A stretch of DNA of 64,000 nucleotides from Oscillospiraceae bacterium (GTDB lineage Bacteria; Bacillota; Clostridia; Oscillospirales; Oscillospiraceae), in contig JAFYNQ010000004.1 in NCBI GenBank assembly GCA_017548065.1, forward strand, positions 40,553-104,552, written 5' to 3'. The position numbers and the translations under genes were made by a program. Positions 1 through 9,402 of the stretch are shown here, piece after piece. The stretch's first letter is position 1, and each line of letters starts with the position of its first letter. The notes under the pieces were generated by a model, which saw only the letters and a program-made list of their open reading frames with translations, had not been told where the DNA came from and ran no database searches.

Positions 1-249
1 TACACCGGCTCCATTGTCAAGATGGCTGAGGGTGCTGACGTTGCTGCTTACACCGCTGCTATGAAGGAAGCTATCGGCAGCGCACAGTGGATCTGCGGCA
101 TGCCCGAGAAGTCCCTGATCGCTGTCATTGACGGTCAGTACGTGCTGGCTGCTTTCGGCCTGAACGACAACATCGTTTCCTTTGAGAACGCTCTGGCTGA
201 GGCTTATCCCGATGCTGAGATCGTTTCCAACGACGCTATCACCGGCTAA
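1..249 (+). CDS. C-terminal part of a probable DUF4358-like protein (partial)
   Basis: The reading frame is open from the first base of the window and ends at TAA 247-249, so only the last 82 residues are seen. The fragment is acidic and has the pattern of a small globular domain: a helix rich in Ala, a short hydrophobic strand (SLIAVIDGQYVLAAFG) and a final helix ending in DAEIVSN. This resembles the end of DUF4358 proteins, which in Clostridia often sit next to MBOAT and DHHW genes, as happens here. The family call rests on recall of that pattern and on context, and is only moderately sure. An internal ATG at 22 is not taken as the start because the frame continues upstream. Confidence 0.45.
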   Translation, partial: YTGSIVKMAEGADVAAYTAAMKEAIGSAQWICGMPEKSLIAVIDGQYVLAAFGLNDNIVSFENALAEAYPDAEIVSNDAITG

Positions 250-261
250 TAAAACCACAGG

Positions 262-294
262 AAAAAGCAGCGGTTAAATGCCGCTGCTTTTTTT
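262..294 (+). terminator. Rho-independent terminator
   Basis: AAAAAGCAGCGG pairs with CCGCTGCTTTTT around a TTAAATG loop and runs into a T tract. It ends the partial gene at the window start. Confidence 0.85.
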
Positions 295-296
295 GC

Positions 297-325
297 TGTT
301 CAAACGGCAATACTTGTGGTATAAT
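297..325 (+). promoter_or_regulatory. Promoter of the MBOAT-DHHW pair
   Basis: An extended -10, TGG-TATAAT (TATAAT at 320-325), lies 17 bases after a weak -35 TGTTCA (297-302). A small hairpin AGGTC/GACCT (331-348) follows in the leader. Confidence 0.6.
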
Positions 326-378
326 ATACCAGGTCGCTGCGGTGACCTGCTAATTTACCTAACAAACGATACCGTGGG

Positions 379-1770
379 GTGGTTTTCTTGCTTTTCTCCG
401 GCATTCCCTTTTTATTTTATTTCTTACCGGCGGTGCTGATCCTTTACTTTTTAGTGCCGCAAAAATTAAAGAACACTGTGCTTCTTTTGTTCAGCCTGGT
501 ATTTTATGCCTGGGGTGAGCCTGTGTATGTTTTTCTCATGATCGGCACGATCCTGCTGTTTTTCTTCTGCGGTCTTGCCATTGAGAAGGCTACCACAAAA
601 GGTGCTAAGCGGTTCTGGCTTGTTTTGTCTGTGGTGATCAGCCTTGCCCTTCTGGGTGTTTTCAAATACGCAGACTTCCTGATCGGCTCTGTGAACGCCG
701 TGGCAAAAACCGGCATTCCCCTTTTGGGACTGGCGCTGCCCATCGGCATCAGCTTCTATACCTTCCAGTGTCTGAGCTACACCGTGGATGTGTACCGTGG
801 AGATACCCCGGCGCAGAAAAACATCGTCAGCTTCGGCGCTTACGTTTCTCTGTTCCCCCAGCTGATCGCAGGCCCTATTGTCCGCTACGTGGACGTGGCA
901 CGGGAGCTTGACAACCGCACCCACTCTTTGGAGGATGTGGCGCTGGGTATGCGCAGATTCCTCATCGGTCTTGGCAAAAAGATCCTCATTGCCAACCAGC
1001 TGGGACAGCTGACAGAGATCTTCCGCAGCAGCGGTGAGAAGAGCGTTCTGTTCTACTGGATGTATGCCATCGGCTTTGCACTGCATATTTATTTTGATTT
1101 CTCCGGCTACAGTGACATGGCCATCGGTCTTGGTCGCATTTTCGGCTTTAAGTTTATTGAAAACTTCAACTATCCCTATATGTCCAGATCCATTGCCGAG
1201 TTCTGGCGCCGGTGGCACATGAGCCTTGGTAGCTGGTTCCGGGATTACGTGTATATCCCCATGGGTGGCAACCGCGTGGGAAAGGTACGCTGGATATTTA
1301 ATATCCTGGTGGTTTGGATGCTCACCGGTCTTTGGCACGGCGCTGCCTGGAACTTTGTGCTGTGGGGTCTTCTCTATGCCGCCTTCCTGCTGCTGGAAAA
1401 ATTCCTGCCCCTGGACAAGCTTCCCGATCTGCTGCGCCGCACCTATGTGCTGCTGGTGGTCGTGCTGGGCTTTGTGCTGTTCAACGCCACCACCCTTACC
1501 CAGGCGCTGACAGACATTGGCGGTATGTTCGGTTTTGCCGGTGTGCCGCTGGTATCTGCGGAAAGCCTTTACTACCTGCGTGCCTACGGTGTGGTGTTCC
1601 TGCTGGCGCTGGTGGGTGCGACTCCCATTGTCAAAAGCACTGCCGCCAAGCTGGATGGCAAGCCCATCGGCGCTATTTTGGAGCTTCTTATGATGCTCCT
1701 GCTGCTTCTTGTTTGTACCGCTTATCTGGTGGACGGCTCTTTCAATCCGTTCCTCTATTTCCGTTTTTAA
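379..1770 (+). CDS. MBOAT-family O-acyltransferase (AlgI/DltB/PatA-like)
   Basis: A polytopic membrane O-acyltransferase of about 463 residues, expected to move an acyl (usually acetyl) group across the membrane onto a cell-envelope polymer. Hydrophobic segments cover almost the whole length. The family signatures are present: EFWRRWHMSLGSWFRDYVY near residues 274-292 and the catalytic-His region GLWHGAAWNFVLWG near residue 318. The start is uncertain. GTG 379 gives the longest frame, but the Shine-Dalgarno-like GGGGTGG at 376-382 is better spaced for TTG at 388, which would give MLFSGIPFLFYF. The next gene, a DHHW protein, begins 12 bases after the stop, so the two are very likely co-transcribed and act together. 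The polymer substrate cannot be read from the sequence. Confidence 0.9.
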   Translation: MVFLLFSGIPFLFYFLPAVLILYFLVPQKLKNTVLLLFSLVFYAWGEPVYVFLMIGTILLFFFCGLAIEKATTKGAKRFWLVLSVVISLALLGVFKYADFLIGSVNAVAKTGIPLLGLALPIGISFYTFQCLSYTVDVYRGDTPAQKNIVSFGAYVSLFPQLIAGPIVRYVDVARELDNRTHSLEDVALGMRRFLIGLGKKILIANQLGQLTEIFRSSGEKSVLFYWMYAIGFALHIYFDFSGYSDMAIGLGRIFGFKFIENFNYPYMSRSIAEFWRRWHMSLGSWFRDYVYIPMGGNRVGKVRWIFNILVVWMLTGLWHGAAWNFVLWGLLYAAFLLLEKFLPLDKLPDLLRRTYVLLVVVLGFVLFNATTLTQALTDIGGMFGFAGVPLVSAESLYYLRAYGVVFLLALVGATPIVKSTAAKLDGKPIGAILELLMMLLLLLVCTAYLVDGSFNPFLYFRF

Positions 1771-1782
1771 GGAGGGTATGCT

Positions 1783-2892
1783 ATGACGAAGAAAATACGG
1801 ATCATCGGCATCCTCCTGCTGTTTCTAATCTGGGCAGCCCTTACGGCTTTTGCCTGGTTTGCGCCTCCAAAGGAAACCTCCCTTTCCGAGCGCAGACCTT
1901 TGGATCAGTTCCCTAAGCTGACGGTGGACACGCTGCTGTCCGGCAGCTTTACAGAGAAATTTGAAGGCTTTGCCACAGACCAGTTCCCCCTCCGGGACAG
2001 CTTCCGCTCCCTTAAGGCTATCACCCACCGCTATGCGCTGCTGCAGCCGGATAACAACGATATTTATCTTGCCGACGGCTACCTGGCAAAGCAGGAATAC
2101 CCCTTAAATGAAAGTGAGGTCTCTGCCGCTGTCAAGCGTTTGCAGCAGGTATATAACACATACCTGAAGGAGACCGGCAGCAAGCTTTATGTGTCCGTGA
2201 TCCCCGACAAGAGCTATTACCTGGGCGAAGAAAGCGGTCACCTGACCATGGACTATACGGCGCTTTTCAACAAAATGAAAGACGCCTTCCCCCAGGCAAC
2301 GTATATTGACATCACCGATCGGCTGTCGGCTGAAAATTATTACTACACCGACACCCACTGGCGGCAAGAAACACTGCTTCCCGTGGCAGAAACGCTGTGC
2401 GAGGCGCTGTCCATGCCTGCTCCGAAGGAGCTGACTGCAGAAACTGTCACCGATGCATTTTACGGTGTGTATTACGGTCAGGCGGCGCTGCCGCTGCAGC
2501 CGGAAGACCTGACGGTGCTGAAGGGTGTGACCGACAGCTATACCGTGGGAATCCACAACGGCCAGGGCTTTGCACCCGTCAGCTACAGCGGTGTGTATGA
2601 CCTGGAAAAGCTGGGCAGCAAAGAGCCTTACGATGTATTCCTCTCCGGCCCGCAATCGCTACTGCAGATCACCAATCCCAACGCGACCACCGACCGTGAG
2701 CTGATCATCTTCCGGGATTCCTTCGGAAGCTCCATTGCACCGCTGCTGGTAAGCCAGTACAAGACGGTCACCCTTGTGGATATCCGTTACCTGGAAACCG
2801 CAAAGCTGAAATTCTTCATGGATTTCCACGGTCAGGATGTTCTGTTCTTATACAGCGCCCTGGTGCTGAACAGCGGCAGCACACTGAAATAA
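1783..2892 (+). CDS. DHHW-family SGNH-like protein, partner of the MBOAT acyltransferase
   Basis: Encodes 369 residues with one N-terminal membrane segment (about residues 7-28) and an extracellular SGNH-like domain related to AlgX/AlgJ. The family's DHHW motif appears as TDTHW near residues 189-193. FRDSFGSS near residue 309 fits the conserved Ser region late in these proteins. It should take acyl groups delivered by the MBOAT protein and place them on an envelope polymer. A Shine-Dalgarno AAGGAGGG sits before ATG 1783, and a strong terminator follows the stop. The general family is clear; donor and acceptor are unknown. Confidence 0.85.
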   Translation: MTKKIRIIGILLLFLIWAALTAFAWFAPPKETSLSERRPLDQFPKLTVDTLLSGSFTEKFEGFATDQFPLRDSFRSLKAITHRYALLQPDNNDIYLADGYLAKQEYPLNESEVSAAVKRLQQVYNTYLKETGSKLYVSVIPDKSYYLGEESGHLTMDYTALFNKMKDAFPQATYIDITDRLSAENYYYTDTHWRQETLLPVAETLCEALSMPAPKELTAETVTDAFYGVYYGQAALPLQPEDLTVLKGVTDSYTVGIHNGQGFAPVSYSGVYDLEKLGSKEPYDVFLSGPQSLLQITNPNATTDRELIIFRDSFGSSIAPLLVSQYKTVTLVDIRYLETAKLKFFMDFHGQDVLFLYSALVLNSGSTLK

Positions 2893-2900
2893 AAGCATAT

Positions 2901-2942
2901 AAAAATCGGGGCATCCCTTCCATAGGGATGCCCCGATTTTTT
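2901..2942. terminator. Bidirectional terminator between convergent genes
   Basis: AAAAATCGGGGCATCCCT and AGGGATGCCCCGATTTTTT form a long stem around a TCCAT loop. A-tract and T-tract on its two sides let it serve both the DHHW gene (+) and the giant surface protein (-). Confidence 0.9.
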
Positions 2943-5900
2943 ATTGCTCTTCTTCCTTTCTGACAGGCTCGTTGTTCAGGAAGCCTGCAGTAGGTTCATA
3001 TTTGCCGTTGGCGCCAAGAACAATGGTGTCTACCGTTGCGTCCTCCGCACCGACCACGAAACCGCCCAGCTGACGGAACGTACCCTTGTTGACATTCAGC
3101 ACTGCTGCATCGGTGATATCACCCTTCAGCGTGCCGCTGTACAATGTCAGACTTGCAGAACCCAGATTTACCGTTGCCACAGAGGAGTAGGGATCGCCGC
3201 CCTTTGTGTTGCCCTTCATGATGCCGTCGCAAAGGCTATCCATGACAGTCAGGTGGGCAAACACCTGCGCCACACGGTTATTGGTCACCGTCCAGTTGTA
3301 GCCGGAAAGGTCAATGACGATGTCCACGTCGGGACTGGAGGTGCCGCCGATATTCAGTCGGCTGGCACTGCCGGAACGGGTGATATTGCCGGTGAGGTAA
3401 TAGTGCGCATTCTCGCCCAGCTTGGTGTAGCTGCCGCTGCTGCCATCGGAAATGGTATTGGCATTCTTCCAGGTAGCAGGCACGCCGGTCTCCCAACAGT
3501 GGGGACAGAAGCCGGTATCGCCCTGGGTGGCTTCCAGTACACCGGTCTCGGCATTTACCGAGATCGCTGTACGCAGAGCGCCCTTGAAGCAGCCAAGCAG
3601 GTCAGCTGCCGGTGCATCGGTGATAGCGCCTACAGCAGAGATATAGATCTCTGCATCCGCATTCAGGCCATCCAGTGTCAGCTTCAGGTTTGCGTTACCC
3701 GTAGAGCTGTCAATGCCGTCGCCCAGAATAAGACCTGCGGAGTTGCCCATGAGGATCTTGGGACTGCCGGAAAGGGTGAATTTCTTCACGCTGTAAACTG
3801 TCATGTCGCCCATGATGGTACCGCCGGTCATGGTGATCTCGGAGGAAGCATAGTTAACACGGAAGTTACCGCCCTGCTTTGCCGCCTGACCGCCACGGAT
3901 CATACCGCCGGACATAGTGAAGCTACATTCGGCATCCGGCAGAACGTTGCCGCCACGGTTGCCTGCCACACCGTTTTCAATGGTGCCGTCGGACATGACC
4001 ATGGTAGACTTCTCCATGAAGATGTTACCGCCGTTGCCGGTGACAACACCGCCGGTGATGGTACCGCCGGTCATTTCAAAGGTAGAACCGGTGAGATAGA
4101 TGTTACCGCCGGAAGCAGCTCCGCCGTTTTCAATGATGCCGCCTTCCAGCTTCACCGTTGCCTTTTCCGCATAAACGCTGCCGCCCAAAGCGCTGACAGT
4201 CTTATTGGAGGAATCGGTGTACTGCTCGCAGACACCGCCGGTGAGCTTGCCGCCCTTCATGGTAAAGGTTGCGCCGGAATCCAGGTACAGCACGCCGCCC
4301 TTGCCTACCACAGAATCGGAGAAATTTCTGCGGAGCGTGCCGCTGTACAGTGTCAGGCTGCCGCCCACACGGATCACACCGCCGGAGCCCTGGTTAGAGC
4401 CGTTGGCTACGATCTCACCGCCGCCCACAGTGTCCATCACATAGAAGTTACCATAGACCCAGAAGGCACGGTTGTCGCCGGTTGTCCAGAGGTTGCCGTT
4501 CAAATCAAGAACAACATCCACATTCTTATTGGAGGATGTACCGATGTTCACACGGGTACGCTCCATATCAATTGCCTCGGTGAGGAAATAGTGACCGGAA
4601 GCAGGACTTGCAACCTTCTCCCAGGGCAGGAACCACACATACTCGTTACAGTGTGCGCACTCCCGCTTTACAGCGCCGTCAGGAATATTCTCGGCATAGA
4701 GGACACCGTTTTCTTCCCACACTGTCTGCTCTGCAGGCACGCTGACGAAATAGCCTGCATCCAGGTACGCCTTTGCGTTTTCATTTTCCTCGGTGAAAGC
4801 GCCGTTGGCCGTGATGCCGATGGCTGCATCGGTCAGCTCGCCCAGTGTCAGCTTTGCATCGGACAGCTGCACATCTGCAAGCTTGGCTGCGCCGCTGACG
4901 GAAATGCTGCCGCCGCTGACAGCAATTGCCTTATCAAAGGTTGCGCCGTTCAAAGTTACGGTACAGCCGCTGACATAAGCGTTGCCGCCCAGCACAGAAG
5001 CGTCGGTGATGTTCAGCGTTGTATTTACCAGGTACAGGTTCTCACCCTCTGCGGCGATGCCGTTTTCAATCACGCCGCCATCCAAAGTGATGGTTGCCTT
5101 TTCGGCATAGATGCTGCCGCCCATAGCTTCCATGACCTTATCGGAGGCATCGGTATACTGTACACAAGTACCGCCGGTGAGCTTACCGCCCTTCATGGTG
5201 AAGGATGCGCCGGAGGTCAGCTGCAGCACGCCGCCCTTGGCAACCAGAGATTCAGAAACATTTCTGCGGATGGTGCCGGAGTACAGTGTCAGGTTGCCGT
5301 CCACACGCATAACGCCGCCGGAGCCCATGTCAGAGCCGTTGGCTACGATCTCGCCGCCGCCCACGGTGTCCATGACAAAGAAGTTTGCATAGACCCAGAA
5401 GGCACGGTTGTCACCGGTTGTCCAGGTGTTGCCGTTCAGGTCCAGGACGATTTCTGCCGTTTTGTTATCGGAAGCGCCGATGTTCACACGGGTACGCTCC
5501 ATGTTAACGGCTTCCGTGAGGAAGTAGTGACCCTCTGCAGGCTTGTTGGTATTTTCCCACTGTGTCCACAGAACCGTTTCCTCACAGTGCTGACAGTAAG
5601 CATTGCGCACAGCGCCGGAAGCTGCATAGAGGACACCCTCCTGCTCGTAGATGCTACCGCCTTCCTTTGCCGTGTAGAAGCAGCCCACGTAATCTGCTGC
5701 CTTTTCATTGCAAGCTGTGAATGCGCCGGTACCGGAAATAGCAATACTTGCTGTCTGTTCCAGTGCGCTGATGTTCAGCACATTGCCATTGAGCAGGTTC
5801 AAGCCGCCCTCTGCGCCTACACCGATGACGGTTGCGCCGGAGACAGCAATGCTCTCTGCACCGGAAATACGCACATCGCCAGCGATTTCAGCATTTGCAA

Positions 5901-8900
5901 TAGCCACCGCACTTTGCGAGCTGGCTACGCACAGGTTACCGGCATATTCACCGGCTGTGCCGCCGGAGATCTTACCGCCGGAGATATACAGGTCACCGCC
6001 GGATACGGAGATATTACCGCCGTAATTTGCTGTGCCGTTCAAAATCTCACCGCCGGAGATATTCAGCACTGCATTGCTGGCAACGTAAATATTACCGCCA
6101 TGGTTGGTTGCAACACCGCCGGTGATAACACCGCCTGCGATATTGCCCACAGAGTCAGCACCCAGATACAGGTTTGCGCCGGTTCTGCCGATGCCGCCTT
6201 CAATGCTACCGCCGGTAATATTTACGGTAGCCTTGTCGCAGTAGATGCTACCGCCCAAAGCCTTATACTTTTCATTGGTAACGGTCTTACCGCCGGTAAG
6301 TGTACCGCCAACCAGATTAAACACAGTGCCCTTGCCGCTGACAGAAACGACGCCGCCATAAGCAGGATCGGTCTCACCCTGGATCTTGCGCAGCGTGCCG
6401 CTGAGAATCGTCAGTTCACCGCCGCCACTGACCATGGCAACACCGCCGTGGCCGGCCTCGGAGCCGGTAGCACGGATCTCACCGCCGCCAACGGAGTCCA
6501 TAATGGTCAGCTTGTCGTCTCTGTAAACCAGAACGCCTCTGCCGTTCTTACGGGTCAGGATATGGCCGTTCAGGTCCAAAACAATATCAATGTCCTTGTC
6601 TGCAACACCCACGTTGGTCTGGGAGCCGGTGGTATAGTCGGCTACCAGGTAGTAGTGACCGCTGAGCTGGGGCAGGCTACTGCCAATGTAGGGATCCCAA
6701 GTTACTGTCTTGTCGCAATGCTCACAGTAACCTGTCATGCCCTTTTCACGCATGCCACGGTTCTTGACCCACACGTACAGCTGCTCGTCATCGGAGTTTA
6801 CATAACAACGGATACGATCACCGGGCTGCAGCTTTGTATATGCGCCGAACTTTTCCGCATTGGCGCTGACATCCATGATCTTGGCATTGGATGCCAGGGT
6901 AATGGTCTTGGTAACACCGGTATTTTCGGAGCCGGCACGGTTGTACTTCACTGTGACCTTGCGACCGTTTACGGACACAACGTCCCAGTTGACAACGCCA
7001 TCACCGGTTACGTCCTTGGTATAGGTGCCGGATGCCACACGAAGGATCTCATCGCCCTTCAGCAGCAGTGTGAAGCCCTTTTCCAGCTCATCCACTGCGG
7101 ATGCGATCTTAATATCCTTTGTCTTATAGGTCTTTGTGCCGCCATTGGATGCCAGGGTGAATACGTACCAGCCCTCTGCATCCGGCTGACGGGTCGTCAG
7201 GCCGGTGGTGCTGTCAAAGAAGCGATCCTGCTTCCAGTACATGGTGTCCATCTCACGGCTACGGACGTAGATCACCGCAGCCTCTTTCTTCATATTGGGA
7301 TAGACTGTGACCATATCGCCCATTTTCAGGGTGGTGACTTCGCCCTTTTCCTTGGTGTAAACAGAGCTGATATTATAGATCTTACAATCATCTGCAATGG
7401 GCATATCCAGATACTTTCCTGTCTTCAAGGAGTAGGTCTGGAAAGTGCCGTCAGAATTGATGGCAGAGACATACGTACCGGAGGTCAGAGAGCCGCCGCC
7501 ATAAATATTCTTGGGGTCAAAGGCATTCTGCACAACGCCGTCGCTGCCTACCACCATGCCCACAGCGCCGGGGGAGAAAGCATCGATCTTGGTTGCCATG
7601 GCCTTGCTCTTGGTCTTCACCGTGACAGTCTTGCCGCCCTTTGCCATGGTAAAGACATACCAGCCGTTTTCATCCGGTACACGGGTAGTTTCCTTGATGG
7701 TGGAATCGTATTTGCGGCTCAGGTTCCAGTACAGGTCGCCGTCCTTACAGGTTCTTACCAGCACGTAAATGCAGGTCAGTTCGCCGGTAGGCTTCTGATA
7801 TGCCAGCACATTGTCACCCACCTGCAGGGTGGTCTCACTGCCCTTTGCTCCCACGCCGGAAAGGTCATACACCTTCAGGTCGGGATCCAGCACGCAGTTA
7901 TAGGTCTTGTCCTGGGTGTAGCTCCACAGCTGCGCAAGACCGGTGGTGGCAGAAGTCACCCAACGGCCGTTACAGTTGTACTTATAGCCGTAGACACAGT
8001 TTGCATGATAGACGTATTCAATCACGCCGTTTTTGTCTGCCTTCAGACCCATTGCGGCAGGAGAGAAGCTGTCCAGGTAGTCAATTTTTGCCTTATCCTT
8101 TGTCTTGAAGGTCTTTACCTCGCCGTTGACTGCCAGGTCAACCTCATACCAGCCCTGGGCATTGGGGGTACGGGTAGATGCCTTGTTGGCGGAGCTGTAC
8201 TTACGGGAAACGTTGTAGTACAAGGGGCTGTCCACAAGACGCTCGGTAATATACACCAGCACTGCGTCGTTTTCCGTATTCAGCCAAACCACAACACGGT
8301 CGCCCAGCTGGAGGGAATCCACGGGCTTACCCTGTCTTCCTTCGGACATAGCCGCCTTACTTACATCGTAAATAAGCGTATCGTCTTCCACCTTGAAGTT
8401 TTCCACGTCACCGGCATTGCTCCAGATGGTACTGGTCAGCTCAATCTCCTCATCTTCAATGTAGGTAACATCGTAGCCTTCGCCGATAAGACGTGCCTGC
8501 GCACCGATCTCGGAGTTAACGCGTCTGACAATGTAGCCCTCCTCATCAAAGATGAAGCCGAAGTGCGCTTTATAATCAGACTTATAGTCCACATACTCAA
8601 CAATGGATCTGTCCTTACACTTGAGGGTCACCAGCTCACCGTTGCAGAAGAAGTCCATGCTATAGACACCGTTTGCATCGGGGACACGGGTGGTTCCGTT
8701 TTCAGAGCTGTAATAAGCCTTTTCACGCCAGTACACCGCAGACTTTTCCGGCTTTTCCACCAGGTAAACATGGGTGTTCTCCTCAAGCTCGTTGCTGTAA
8801 ATGGTGACGCAGTCCATAGGCTGCAGGTCTTCGGGCTTGATCTCGCCGCCAAGGCTCTGGGCACTGGGACTCACATCATAGATCTTCGTCAGCTCTGTGA

Positions 8901-9381
8901 CGTCCAGCATCAGCGTCATGCCGTTCATGGCGATGGAGGAGTTGACATAGAGGGTATCGTTACGGTAATATTTCACGTAAACCTTTTTACCCACTTCTGT
9001 TGCCACATCACGGACTTCCTTTGCATCCACAACGCAGCCGTCCCGGTCAAGCACCAGGTGCAGGCAGTCAAAGGTATCAATAAAGTTTACCAGCTGCTTA
9101 TCCGCAACAAGATACTCCTTGGTCTCGCCCTCATAGGCAAGGCGGACATGATACATTCCGTCCTCGCCCGGTTCACGGGTAGACAGACCGCTTTCCGAAT
9201 TGGCTGTGTACAGTTCCCTGTCCACATTCCAGTAAAGCTCTGCTCTGCCGCCGACGGTCTTGGTTTCCCCTTCACCGCCCAGCACCAGCATCACCACCGC
9301 AGCCGCCACTGCCAGCAGCGCCACAATGCCAATGGTGAGCCATAGCCAAAGCTTGCTCTTCTTTGTTGTTTCCTTCTTCAT
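2941..9381 (-). CDS. Giant membrane-anchored protein: five N-terminal repeats plus four CxHC/beta-helix modules
   Basis: A 2146-residue protein with a Lys-rich start and one hydrophobic anchor (about residues 11-34); the rest should be outside the cell. Five repeats of roughly 165 residues begin near 47, 215, 387, 550 and 714. Each opens with a (L/M/V)YW or YY motif, a TRxPDxxGWY stretch and an EVKTFKTKDK-like strand, and ends in an IYDVS...LQPGD segment. Four further modules begin near 884, 1262, 1575 and 1958 with a Cys pair (CEHC, CQHC, CAHC, CPHC), then GHYFLTEA, VDIVLDLNG, VMDTVGGGEI and TLYSGT(L/I). Runs of short GGxIxGG repeats follow, typical of right-handed parallel beta-helices. No LPXTG or S-layer motif is seen. 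It is last in the operon behind two ceramidase-like hydrolases (21-base gap). Function is unknown; surface adhesion or glycan/lipid binding is inference. Confidence 0.85.
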   Translation of the reverse strand: MKKETTKKSKLWLWLTIGIVALLAVAAAVVMLVLGGEGETKTVGGRAELYWNVDRELYTANSESGLSTREPGEDGMYHVRLAYEGETKEYLVADKQLVNFIDTFDCLHLVLDRDGCVVDAKEVRDVATEVGKKVYVKYYRNDTLYVNSSIAMNGMTLMLDVTELTKIYDVSPSAQSLGGEIKPEDLQPMDCVTIYSNELEENTHVYLVEKPEKSAVYWREKAYYSSENGTTRVPDANGVYSMDFFCNGELVTLKCKDRSIVEYVDYKSDYKAHFGFIFDEEGYIVRRVNSEIGAQARLIGEGYDVTYIEDEEIELTSTIWSNAGDVENFKVEDDTLIYDVSKAAMSEGRQGKPVDSLQLGDRVVVWLNTENDAVLVYITERLVDSPLYYNVSRKYSSANKASTRTPNAQGWYEVDLAVNGEVKTFKTKDKAKIDYLDSFSPAAMGLKADKNGVIEYVYHANCVYGYKYNCNGRWVTSATTGLAQLWSYTQDKTYNCVLDPDLKVYDLSGVGAKGSETTLQVGDNVLAYQKPTGELTCIYVLVRTCKDGDLYWNLSRKYDSTIKETTRVPDENGWYVFTMAKGGKTVTVKTKSKAMATKIDAFSPGAVGMVVGSDGVVQNAFDPKNIYGGGSLTSGTYVSAINSDGTFQTYSLKTGKYLDMPIADDCKIYNISSVYTKEKGEVTTLKMGDMVTVYPNMKKEAAVIYVRSREMDTMYWKQDRFFDSTTGLTTRQPDAEGWYVFTLASNGGTKTYKTKDIKIASAVDELEKGFTLLLKGDEILRVASGTYTKDVTGDGVVNWDVVSVNGRKVTVKYNRAGSENTGVTKTITLASNAKIMDVSANAEKFGAYTKLQPGDRIRCYVNSDDEQLYVWVKNRGMREKGMTGYCEHCDKTVTWDPYIGSSLPQLSGHYYLVADYTTGSQTNVGVADKDIDIVLDLNGHILTRKNGRGVLVYRDDKLTIMDSVGGGEIRATGSEAGHGGVAMVSGGGELTILSGTLRKIQGETDPAYGGVVSVSGKGTVFNLVGGTLTGGKTVTNEKYKALGGSIYCDKATVNITGGSIEGGIGRTGANLYLGADSVGNIAGGVITGGVATNHGGNIYVASNAVLNISGGEILNGTANYGGNISVSGGDLYISGGKISGGTAGEYAGNLCVASSQSAVAIANAEIAGDVRISGAESIAVSGATVIGVGAEGGLNLLNGNVLNISALEQTASIAISGTGAFTACNEKAADYVGCFYTAKEGGSIYEQEGVLYAASGAVRNAYCQHCEETVLWTQWENTNKPAEGHYFLTEAVNMERTRVNIGASDNKTAEIVLDLNGNTWTTGDNRAFWVYANFFVMDTVGGGEIVANGSDMGSGGVMRVDGNLTLYSGTIRRNVSESLVAKGGVLQLTSGASFTMKGGKLTGGTCVQYTDASDKVMEAMGGSIYAEKATITLDGGVIENGIAAEGENLYLVNTTLNITDASVLGGNAYVSGCTVTLNGATFDKAIAVSGGSISVSGAAKLADVQLSDAKLTLGELTDAAIGITANGAFTEENENAKAYLDAGYFVSVPAEQTVWEENGVLYAENIPDGAVKRECAHCNEYVWFLPWEKVASPASGHYFLTEAIDMERTRVNIGTSSNKNVDVVLDLNGNLWTTGDNRAFWVYGNFYVMDTVGGGEIVANGSNQGSGGVIRVGGSLTLYSGTLRRNFSDSVVGKGGVLYLDSGATFTMKGGKLTGGVCEQYTDSSNKTVSALGGSVYAEKATVKLEGGIIENGGAASGGNIYLTGSTFEMTGGTITGGVVTGNGGNIFMEKSTMVMSDGTIENGVAGNRGGNVLPDAECSFTMSGGMIRGGQAAKQGGNFRVNYASSEITMTGGTIMGDMTVYSVKKFTLSGSPKILMGNSAGLILGDGIDSSTGNANLKLTLDGLNADAEIYISAVGAITDAPAADLLGCFKGALRTAISVNAETGVLEATQGDTGFCPHCWETGVPATWKNANTISDGSSGSYTKLGENAHYYLTGNITRSGSASRLNIGGTSSPDVDIVIDLSGYNWTVTNNRVAQVFAHLTVMDSLCDGIMKGNTKGGDPYSSVATVNLGSASLTLYSGTLKGDITDAAVLNVNKGTFRQLGGFVVGAEDATVDTIVLGANGKYEPTAGFLNNEPVRKEEEQ

Positions 9382-9402
9382 ATTTGAAAAGCTCCTTTCT
9401 TT

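Noticed and set aside
2944-9345. A 2133-codon open frame on the plus strand opposite the giant surface protein
   Set aside because: It is antisense to a protein with clear repeats, anchor and operon context. Its predicted product has no repeats or domains of its own, is rich in His, Cys and Gln as usual for shadow frames, and has no ribosome site. Long antisense frames arise from repetitive GC-biased codons.
2941-9381. Regularly spaced ACCGCCGG-like repeats that might suggest a CRISPR or other DNA repeat array
   Set aside because: They are the codons of the GGxIxGG beta-helix repeats; spacing is irregular and there are no spacers of equal length.
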